From: Actinoalloteichus hymeniacidonis
GTDB lineage: Bacteria; Actinomycetota; Actinomycetes; Mycobacteriales; Pseudonocardiaceae
DNA length: 64,000 bases
Assembly: GCF_014203365.1 (NCBI RefSeq)
Contig: NZ_JACHIS010000001.1
Coordinates: 2,728,001 to 2,792,000 of the forward strand
Reading direction: 5' to 3'
The notes beneath the pieces were generated by a model that was given only the letters and a program-made list of their open reading frames with translations, had not been told where the DNA came from and did no database searches. The position numbers and the translations under genes are program-made. Below are positions 16,316-23,262 of the stretch, in pieces. The number at the start of each line of letters is the position of its first letter. The stretch's first letter is position 1.

Positions 16316-17565
16316 CGGGTGTGATTCCCTCCGTTGCCGACGGTGTCGACCTTGTCCCCGGTGGTCTCCGATCCCAGCGCCAAGACGAACAACACGTCGT
16401 CATCGGACTGGCACAGGCGTGACCACATACCCGTATCGAAGCCGCCGACACCGGTGACGTCGATGCCGAGTCGGGCGGCGACCAGGTAACCGATCTCGCC
16501 GACGACCCCTCCCGCCATGGCCGCCCGCTGAGCGTCCGACGACAGGACTTCGAGTGATCTGCCCGGGACCTGCGCATGGATCACGATGAAGGTGTCTGCG
16601 TCGACGAGGTTGGTCTGCCCGAGCAGCGCGGGGGACAACCAGGTCCTGTCCGGTAGTTCCTCACCGATCTCCGTGTGCCGGGAGAAGACCGTGATCCCGG
16701 GGACCGGTAGGCCGAATCGCGGCACCAGCCGTTGGATCAGCTCCTCGATCCGGTGTAACGCGGTCGCGAGTTCCCCGACCTCACCGGGTCCCAAGGCTGC
16801 TGCCGACCGCCGTGCCCGAAGCCCTGGTTCGAGTTCCGCCCGGACGTCCTGATCGGGATGGGCCCGTACCGGCGTGGGTGCGGGCGGGATGAGCGAGGTG
16901 ACCATCGATTCGAGATCGGAGGGCGGGAGGTGCCCTCCTGTTCCCGCAGCCGTCTCCCTGAGCATCCAATCAGGCCCGTCCTCGGCGGGGCTTGCGTTGT
17001 CGAGGGCACCCGCGGCGAGCAGCACACCTCCTCGGCCTGCGCTGAATTCCCCGGCCCGTGCCAACAGACCCGACTCCGGCCGTAGATCGGTTGCGGTCGC
17101 CCACAGCGAGAGATTGAGCAACGCATGCCCGGCATCCAACAGGTGGTAGAAGTAGCCGCGCCGCCCGTACCGGCGCATGGAGAGCCACGGCCGGCCGATC
17201 AGGAAGTAGGTGAAGGTCTCCGAGTCCCAGCGCGCGCGGTCCGCGCCGTCGATGACGATCTCGCGATGCTGCAGATCCACTACGCCGAGAGCCGAGCCAT
17301 CGGCGGGGGCCAGGAGGACCTCGTACGGGTAGCACGCGCCTGCCGACGGCGCCGCCCGCCGCCCCGAATCGAGTCGCCTCCCGATCGCCACGTCGAGCCG
17401 GGAGGCCACCACACCGAGACGATCGGGCGGGATCGACCGACGACCGGCCGGCGACAGCTTGGACTGACTTATGTCGGCCCAGTTTATGGCTCTATGTATC
17501 GTGTTCGCATACGACAACGAGGACTCCACGATTCCGGTGACGTTTCGATATGGGGCCTTTCCCAT
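16312..17565 (-). CDS. SagB-type/nitroreductase-family oxidoreductase with two tandem domains
   Basis: The 417-residue protein resembles SagB-type FMN dehydrogenases. The first half contains RRAAPSAGACYPYEVLLAP (the RxxPSaGa-type flavin-binding segment) and HLLDAGHALLNLSLWATA; the second half repeats a nitroreductase-like pattern with RSAAALGPGEV, LVDADTFIVI and GEIGYLVAARLGIDVTGVGGF. Such proteins oxidise azolines or other heterocycles in peptide natural products, or dehydrogenate rings. No YcaO cyclodehydratase is present, so a RiPP role is not supported. I chose the ATG at 17565, whose A overlaps the aldolase stop (TAATG), over a TTG two codons upstream. With the DapB-like enzyme and dehydrogenase it forms a redox set acting on a precursor or the assembled chain. 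Confidence 0.82.
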   Translation of the reverse strand: MGKAPYRNVTGIVESSLSYANTIHRAINWADISQSKLSPAGRRSIPPDRLGVVASRLDVAIGRRLDSGRRAAPSAGACYPYEVLLAPADGSALGVVDLQHREIVIDGADRARWDSETFTYFLIGRPWLSMRRYGRRGYFYHLLDAGHALLNLSLWATATDLRPESGLLARAGEFSAGRGGVLLAAGALDNASPAEDGPDWMLRETAAGTGGHLPPSDLESMVTSLIPPAPTPVRAHPDQDVRAELEPGLRARRSAAALGPGEVGELATALHRIEELIQRLVPRFGLPVPGITVFSRHTEIGEELPDRTWLSPALLGQTNLVDADTFIVIHAQVPGRSLEVLSSDAQRAAMAGGVVGEIGYLVAARLGIDVTGVGGFDTGMWSRLCQSDDDVLFVLALGSETTGDKVDTVGNGGNHTR

Positions 17566-18353
17566 TACCAATCCCGGGACTCCGGGACACTGCGCAGCAC
17601 CCGCCGCCGGGTGTGCTCCCAGTACGCGCGAACGGACAGATCGGCGAAGATGTAGTCCCGTTTCGCCGACACGTCGAGCGCGGACGAGGTCGTGAGATCC
17701 CGCCCGGTCGCGATCGCGTCGAGCTGAAGCCGGCAGGCTCGTTCGAGCATGAGGGCGAAGATCACGGCATGTCGTACCGACTTTCCGACGACCACACTGC
17801 CGTGGTTCACCAGGAAGACGCCTATCCCGGCGCCGAGACTCGTCGCGATGGCGCGGCCGACCTCGATGTCGAGGACGGTGTTGCTGGTGAGCGTGAAGCG
17901 GTGCACCTCGCCCATGAGCAGTGCGCCCTCGTGGCCGAGCGGCATCAGATCGTCGTTCAGCGCCCCGAACACGAGTGCTGCGGGGGCGTGCGAGTGCACG
18001 ACACAGTTGATGTCCGGACGCGATTCGTAGACGGCTTGGTGCAGTGGGATCTCGGGGGGCGCAAGGCGATCCACCTCCGCCGTCGGATCGAGGTCGCCGA
18101 CCACGAAGTCCTGCGGAGTCGCCTCGTCGAAACCGGTCATCGCACCTTTGATCAGGAAGGTGCTCGATTGCGGGCGCCGACAGGAGATCTGTCCCTGATT
18201 GAAGTCGTCGTGCCCACCAAGAGACAGGGCGCGCGATCCGATGGCGGCCTGTGCGGCCAACGGATTCGTCGTGGTGCCCGCCGGCTTCTTATTTCCCTCT
18301 GACACAAGACCTCTCAAATGCCGCGTCGATACCGGGGAAATGGCGACTACCAC
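17565..18353 (-). CDS. Class II aldolase/adducin-family protein
   Basis: The 262-residue protein has the metal-dependent aldolase signature: Glu101 in PPEIPLHQAVY, the zinc pair in VVHSHAPAA (His120, His122) and His184 in LVNHGSVVVG, all in the order seen in L-fuculose-phosphate aldolase. Family members cleave or form C-C bonds through a zinc enediolate, and some decarboxylate. This is the first gene of the leftward operon, so its product probably supplies or processes a small carbon precursor. The start is uncertain: GTG at 18353 has GGGGAA upstream, while GTG at 18305 has GAGGT very close; the aldolase fold begins near residue 30 either way. Confidence 0.85.
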   Translation of the reverse strand: MVVAISPVSTRHLRGLVSEGNKKPAGTTTNPLAAQAAIGSRALSLGGHDDFNQGQISCRRPQSSTFLIKGAMTGFDEATPQDFVVGDLDPTAEVDRLAPPEIPLHQAVYESRPDINCVVHSHAPAALVFGALNDDLMPLGHEGALLMGEVHRFTLTSNTVLDIEVGRAIATSLGAGIGVFLVNHGSVVVGKSVRHAVIFALMLERACRLQLDAIATGRDLTTSSALDVSAKRDYIFADLSVRAYWEHTRRRVLRSVPESRDW

Positions 18354-18770
18354 TTCCCCAAGAAGTCACTACGCACCACTTGGGCGATCCGCGATGTCCG
18401 CATGACGTAGTTACGCCAAATGGACGAACCGAGAATTGTAAAGCTGTGGCATGACAAGCGATCTACTCGAAGTAGCCGCTCACGCGCGCATTACTAGCCC
18501 GTGGGACAACCAGCCCGGTAGGACGATCTTCCGACCACCTCCAACGTAAGTCGTCGCCGAGAATAAGCCGGTCGACTACCGAACCGCAAGATCCCGTCAG
18601 GCGCACTATGGTTCCGGCTGCCGGGCTGGCTTACCGGCATACGGTGCGGGCGGTTTCACCAGGTGAATAGCAGGTTGACCGATTGTCGAGACCTCGGCTA
18701 CCGTCCTGGTCGGCTAATTTCGCTCTGCCTGCCAGACGGCGTCTAACAGGAAGGCGCGTGAGGGGCAACT
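18354..18770. other. Divergent control region of the biosynthetic cluster
   Basis: This 417-bp gap separates the leftward NRPS operon from the two rightward genes and must hold promoters for both. It is more AT-rich than its neighbours. A rightward promoter candidate is listed separately. For the leftward operon I see only isolated -10-like hexamers and do not call one. No regulator gene is found inside the cluster. Confidence 0.6.
18675..18704 (+). promoter_or_regulatory. Candidate promoter of the rightward biosynthetic genes
   Basis: TTGACC and TACCGT are separated by 18 bp, close to the actinomycete housekeeping sigma consensus, and lie about 65 bp before the first GTG. This is a sequence match only. 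Confidence 0.45.
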
Positions 18771-19565
18771 GTGCAGTCTAAAATGTCTTGGCGCAGGTTA
18801 AGTCACGGAGAGTCGTCGGCGGTGCTCGCTGTCGATTTCGATTCCGCCGTGCGGCCTATTGCGGGTTTCGGTCAACTCGTCGAATTAATGGATTTCAACC
18901 GCGCGTTCTGGCACTCCAGGCAGCCGCCGTCGAGTACGCGCGACCGCTTGTCGGCGGAGGAATACCTGGATCACTGGGCCGAGGTGCCCCACGGCGGTGG
19001 CAACATCGACGCCGTGCTGGGGTACTGCGTCGGCTGTGTCTTCGCACCTGCGCTGGTGGAGAGAATCGAGCAGGTGCAGGGACATCGGCCCGAGTTACTG
19101 CTGTTCGACCCGGAACCGGCCGTGGTCAGCAGCCTGTACCAGGACTTCAGGGAGACCGTGGAGAGCGTGTCGATCCTGTCCGGAGCGGAGAGGGAACAGC
19201 TGGTCATCGAGGCAGGCAAGGCCTGTCTGGACGCAGGCGACGACTTCGACGCGGCTGCCGCGCAGGTGATCGAACTCTACGAGGCCGCGGTCAGTACGGC
19301 CTTCGCCCGGCTGAGCCTCGATCCCGTGCTGATCGGTGAGTTCACCCAGGTTTTCCGCTCCTATGTGTCCTATTTGAGCGCGGCTGCGGAGCTCTCTCCA
19401 GAGGACGGGTGGCAGTCCGGTATCGCGTTGACCGCACGTGGTTCCAGTCCGGGGGCGCGGCATGCGCGGAAGGAATTGTCCTTTCCTGTTGGTTCGGCGG
19501 ACCTGCTCCGAGACCGGCGCGTCGCCGAGACCGTGTTCGATCTTCTTAGCGGCGGCGAACATTAG
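18771..19565 (+). CDS. Thioesterase-like alpha/beta-hydrolase protein with Cys nucleophile elbow
   Basis: The 264-residue protein is unlike standard annotations but tracks the NRPS type I/II thioesterase fold: a hydrophobic strand, then GYCVGCVFAPALVERI (84-99), which aligns with the GWSFGG-helix of thioesterases, then ELLLFDPEPA (Asp113). Cys86 stands where the catalytic Ser should be. A helical lid-like region follows, and near the C-terminus FPVGSADLLRDRRVAE resembles the segment that normally carries the catalytic His; Ser242 replaces it. SyrC and CmaE, aminoacyl shuttles between carrier proteins, also have a Cys in this elbow, so trans aminoacyl transfer is possible, but the missing His could instead mean a scaffold protein. 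The start is GTG 18771, 5 bases after GAGGGG; ATG 18783 is an alternative. It precedes the A-PCP gene. Confidence 0.55.
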   Translation: MQSKMSWRRLSHGESSAVLAVDFDSAVRPIAGFGQLVELMDFNRAFWHSRQPPSSTRDRLSAEEYLDHWAEVPHGGGNIDAVLGYCVGCVFAPALVERIEQVQGHRPELLLFDPEPAVVSSLYQDFRETVESVSILSGAEREQLVIEAGKACLDAGDDFDAAAAQVIELYEAAVSTAFARLSLDPVLIGEFTQVFRSYVSYLSAAAELSPEDGWQSGIALTARGSSPGARHARKELSFPVGSADLLRDRRVAETVFDLLSGGEH

Positions 19566-19985
19566 GTTCTTCCGGTCGCGAGAGTTCGGATATCCGCGAA
19601 GTTCGTGACTGTCGGTAGTCGATTTGCCGTGCTGCCGTACAACAAATCCATGAATTCGACGCGAGAAGACGGCCGATTAGCCGTCAATAGCAAGGTTCGC
19701 CGCCCCGGGAAACGCTGCGGCCGGAGCGTGGGATGCTCCGCCATTGGATGTAGTCCCGGCGGAAACCGTGGGATGGTCGCCCGCGCGGTGGCACCGGTTC
19801 GCCCGCTATCGCGGTCGAGAAATGACGCGTCCGCAGGGATGGTTGTGGCCTTCGGCATAGCAGTTCACGGAAAGGACGACCGAACCTGTGAACTCAGCGG
19901 AAGTCAACCGAGAGATTGTGGGCGTCGGATCGGACGACCGTCGGCGGTGGTCCGCTGTCGGCACATGAGATGAGGACGCAGGGAC
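19566..19985. other. Intergenic stretch before the A-PCP gene
   Basis: Both strands carry open frames of about 100 codons with no ribosome-binding site or recognisable motif; I take them as chance frames. No clear terminator or palindrome is seen. The A-PCP gene may have its own promoter here. Confidence 0.5.
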
Positions 19986-22334
19986 ATGAAAGCCGAGACT
20001 CCGCCTCCGTCGATCTCCGCTACGGTTCGGCTGCCCGCCCGGTCGCACCGCGCAGACCCGGAGACAGGAGACCGATCCCGAGACGAGGGATTCACCGTCC
20101 TGCTCGCGACGGTCGGGCGGGCCATCGCCAGGCACGAGGGTGTCGAGCGGGTGTCCATCGGATGCGTGGCCGTGGACGGGGGAGAGGCGGCGATGCTGGC
20201 CGTGGACCTCGTGGTCGGAGGTGACGAGAGCTGGTTCGAGACCCTGGCGGCGACCCGTACCGCGTGTGGACGACCGGGACCTCCGAACGGCGAGCCCGAT
20301 GTCCTCGTGGCCGTGCTGGACGAGGTGAACCTCGGATCCGAGGTCCTGCGCGCGCACCATCTGGAGCGGTTGGGGTGCCCGGCACGCTCGGGGAGCATGG
20401 CCTTCGTCGGACACGGGGACGTCCAATGGTGTGTCGTCGACCCTTCGCTCCCCGAGGACGGGGTGAGTGAGCTGCTCAATCTGATCCGGCAACCGAACGG
20501 TCGGCACCCGGCGATGCGGATCCTCCTTCATCGCGCCGACAGCGAATCGGAGCGGCGAGATGCGCCCTTCACCGTCGTCCACGGACGTGGACCGTGTCGA
20601 GAGCACGACGCCACGGTGCTCGATCTCATCCGCAGACAGATCGCGGCGACGCCCAGCAAGGCGGCTCAGGTGCACGAGTCCACGGTGGACACCTACGCCG
20701 GACTCGGCCTGAAGGCCTCCGCCGTGGCTCGGTTCCTGGATGATCTCGGCGTACGGCGGGGCGACCGCGTCGCGTGTCATCTGGTTCGCGGGCTCACTCC
20801 GCTGATCGCGTTGCTGGGGGTATGGACGGCCGGTGCCGTGTACGTGCCGATCGACCCGGCGCTGCCGCCCGAACGGCAGCGTGTCCAGTACGAGCTCGCG
20901 GGTTGTGCCGCAGCGCTCGGTACCGACGACGTCGAACGCGTCTGCGCTACCGTCCAGGACACGACGCCATCGACCGAGAACCTCCGGCAGGCGCCGGTCG
21001 GGATGATGGAGTCGTCACCGGACGACGAGGCGTACGTGCTGTTCACCTCCGGCTCCACGGGGACACCCAAGGCGGTGAGCATGCCGCACCGGGCGATGGC
21101 CAACCTGATCTCCTGGCAGCTGCGCCAGCCGGAACTCGCCACGCCGCCCCGCATCGCGCAGTTCGCAACGCTGTCCTTCGACGTCTCGGTCCAGGAGATG
21201 CTTGTCTCCGCCGCATCCGGCGGAACCCTGGTCGTCGTTCCCGAACGATCGCGGCGCAATCCGCAGGAGCTGTTGAGCGTGCTCGACCAGAGCGATGTGT
21301 CGGTCGCGTTCCTCCCGGTGGCGGCGCTGCACCAGCTGGCCGCCGCGAGCGAGACCTTCGGTATCGCCCCGAGGGCCCTGCGGCACATCATCACCGCAGG
21401 CGAGGCCTTGGTGGTGACCGACCAGGTCCGCGCCCTCGGCGCCGCCACCGGCTGCAGGCTGGTCAATCAGTATGGTCCGACGGAGACCCACGTGACGACC
21501 TACTTTCGGCTCGGGTCCGTGCCTGCGGACTGGCCGGAGCGGCCGCCGATCGGATGGCCCATCGACAACACGATCGTTCGCGTGGTCGATGAATCCGGCC
21601 GACCGTGCAGGCTCGGCGAGACGGGAGAACTCCACCTCGGCGGCGAGAACGTGGCCGCCGGCTACCTCGGAGTGGGTACGGACGCGGGAGGCGGCTTCAG
21701 CACCGAGGCGGGCATCCGCTGGTACCGCACCGGTGATCTGGTCAGGCTGGGCGCGGAAGGGGCCCTGTACTTCGCCGGTCGCACCGACGACCAGGTCAAG
21801 ATTCGAGGCCACCGTGTCGAGCCGACCGAGGTGGTGGCGGTACTGCTCCGCCATCCCGAGATCAAGGCCTGTGCGGTGCAGAGCGCGGACTCGGTGGGCG
21901 GTCTCGGTCTGATCGCCTACCTGGAGGCAGGCGGCGTGACCGCCGAGCAGGTCAGGGAGCACGCCGGGACGTACCTACCCGAGTACGCGGTACCCGCACA
22001 CTTGGAATTCGTGGATCGGTTGCCGACGACGCGCAGCGGCAAGATCGACCACCGTCGCCTACCGTCGGCACCGCGAAGGACCGAGGTCCCGGCCGAGAAC
22101 CCTGTACCGGGCGACACGGAATCGCGGGTCGTGCGCGTGTGGGAAGACCTGTTGGGCAAGCCGGTGCCGTCCGCACAGATGTCGTTCGTCGATGCGGGCG
22201 GAAACTCGCTGGCGATGCTGGAGCTGTACCTCCGGCTGCGCGCCGTGTTCGAACGCGACTTCCCGATGCACGAGCTGTTCAGTAGGCCGACTGCTGCCGC
22301 CTTCGCTGAATTCCTCGACGAGCAGGACGAATAG
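19986..22334 (+). CDS. Stand-alone adenylation-PCP protein with truncated C-domain-like N-terminus
   Basis: The 782-residue protein has an intact A domain (about 205-695): VLFTSGSTGTPKA, NQYGPTE, YRTGDL, GRTDDQVKIRGHR and catalytic Lys686 in RSGKID. A PCP follows (VDAGGNSL, Ser741). Pocket residues are D399, V400, Q403, F442, I469, A471, Q495, V503, T504 and K686. This is close to the proline code (DVQ-L/F-IAHVVK), so a cyclic imino acid is the best guess; Q495 and T504 differ. Residues 35-170 (FTVLLATVGRAIARHEGVERVSIGC onward, partly read as C-domain-like) resemble the C-terminal half of a condensation domain without the HHxxxDG half. The protein could load the NRPS module whose own A domain is degenerate. 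No MbtH-like gene is in the window. Confidence 0.9.
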   Translation: MKAETPPPSISATVRLPARSHRADPETGDRSRDEGFTVLLATVGRAIARHEGVERVSIGCVAVDGGEAAMLAVDLVVGGDESWFETLAATRTACGRPGPPNGEPDVLVAVLDEVNLGSEVLRAHHLERLGCPARSGSMAFVGHGDVQWCVVDPSLPEDGVSELLNLIRQPNGRHPAMRILLHRADSESERRDAPFTVVHGRGPCREHDATVLDLIRRQIAATPSKAAQVHESTVDTYAGLGLKASAVARFLDDLGVRRGDRVACHLVRGLTPLIALLGVWTAGAVYVPIDPALPPERQRVQYELAGCAAALGTDDVERVCATVQDTTPSTENLRQAPVGMMESSPDDEAYVLFTSGSTGTPKAVSMPHRAMANLISWQLRQPELATPPRIAQFATLSFDVSVQEMLVSAASGGTLVVVPERSRRNPQELLSVLDQSDVSVAFLPVAALHQLAAASETFGIAPRALRHIITAGEALVVTDQVRALGAATGCRLVNQYGPTETHVTTYFRLGSVPADWPERPPIGWPIDNTIVRVVDESGRPCRLGETGELHLGGENVAAGYLGVGTDAGGGFSTEAGIRWYRTGDLVRLGAEGALYFAGRTDDQVKIRGHRVEPTEVVAVLLRHPEIKACAVQSADSVGGLGLIAYLEAGGVTAEQVREHAGTYLPEYAVPAHLEFVDRLPTTRSGKIDHRRLPSAPRRTEVPAENPVPGDTESRVVRVWEDLLGKPVPSAQMSFVDAGGNSLAMLELYLRLRAVFERDFPMHELFSRPTAAAFAEFLDEQDE

Positions 22335-22363
22335 ACCGCCGCCTGCCGGTGATGTGCTCGTCA

Positions 22364-22397
22364 CCTGTCTGCCTGTCTGCCTGTCTGCCTGCCTGCC
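22364..22397. repeat. Short tandem repeat of CCTGTCTG
   Basis: Three perfect copies of the 8-mer CCTGTCTG are followed by CCTGCCTGCC. It lies 30 bp after the A-PCP stop codon in non-coding sequence. Such a tract is prone to slippage; no function is evident. Confidence 0.9.
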
Positions 22398-22533
22398 AAC
22401 GGAGCGTGCACTCGGGAACCGCGTCGTCCTCCGAGATCGGACCGGACGGCACACGGACCTGCTGCCGCGTCCGTGCCCTCGGAGGCAGTGGAGATCGATG
22501 GGCCTCCGGGCCCGATAGCGCGAGAATGCGCCC

Positions 22534-22989
22534 ATGAGCGACGAGGCGAGGCGCGCCGTGGTGACCGCGCTGATCAGACTTTCGGCGAGTACCGACCATC
22601 GCGACAGAGCGGACGCGGGGCACAGCCTGGCAGGCTTCGCCGAGATGCCCGAAGCCAGGGAACCGTTACGGGGCCTCGTGCTCGATGCGGGCGATACCTC
22701 CATCACCCTCACGACCGCTAGGGCGTTGCTCCGGCGTCAGGACGCGGCCGGGCTCGGCGTGGTCGTAGGCGCGCTCGGGAGAGCGGGTCCCAACCACGCC
22801 GATTGGATCCAGAGCGCGGTGCTCGACGTGTTCGGCGTGTTCGCCCGGGACCGGGACGCCGCCGTTCGGGTGTGCGAGGCGCTGGCCTCGGAATCCGATG
22901 AGCAGACCCGCCTCGGAGTCGGTCGGTTGACCGCCATGCTCGTCGAGATCAGCCCGATCCTGTACCCGGTACAGAACGACGAGCCTTAG
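22534..22989 (+). CDS. Small helical (HEAT-repeat-like) hypothetical protein
   Basis: The 151-residue protein is Ala/Leu/Arg-rich, with repeating amphipathic helices. Segments such as ARALLRRQDAAGLGVVVGAL and the conserved-looking RADAGHSLAGFAEMPEAREPL resemble HEAT/PBS-lyase-type repeats. A signal peptide or membrane segment is absent. I do not recognise a specific family. It starts about 200 bp after the biosynthetic gene and ends in front of a strong bidirectional hairpin, so it is probably a separate transcription unit and not part of the cluster. Confidence 0.65.
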   Translation: MSDEARRAVVTALIRLSASTDHRDRADAGHSLAGFAEMPEAREPLRGLVLDAGDTSITLTTARALLRRQDAAGLGVVVGALGRAGPNHADWIQSAVLDVFGVFARDRDAAVRVCEALASESDEQTRLGVGRLTAMLVEISPILYPVQNDEP

Positions 22990-23082
22990 CCATCGTCCGC
23001 CGGGCGTGCTCGCGCCTCCGCCGTCGCCTCGCCGGGTCGGCGTCGTCGGTTCCGGCTGCGGATTCGACGCAGCGCGAAGGCA

Positions 23083-23113
23083 CGCCTTCTCGGGTATCGC
23101 ACCCGAGAAGGCG
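23083..23113. terminator. Bidirectional hairpin terminator
   Basis: CGCCTTCTCGGGT and ACCCGAGAAGGCG form a perfect 13-bp stem with a 5-base loop between convergent genes. No U-run follows, as is common in actinomycetes. Confidence 0.8.
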
Positions 23114-23262
23114 GTCGGCCGTGTCCAGGCAGCCGTGCTGCCTCGGATTCGCTCTCAACCTGTGAACGGCTGATGGAAACGCCGTTGTGCGCGGTCCGAT
23201 GGAGGCCTCGAACTCGGTTCAGGACCACGCACTCGTCACCCCGTAGGCGACGACCCGGTGCG

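Noticed and set aside
16312-17565. RiPP (azole peptide) cluster suggested by the SagB-type protein
   Set aside because: No YcaO cyclodehydratase, no precursor peptide candidate and no leader-binding protein nearby; the NRPS context explains it better.
19605-19973. Small gene between the Cys-elbow protein and the A-PCP gene
   Set aside because: No ribosome-binding site, low-complexity Arg/Ser/Gly composition and no homology-like pattern.
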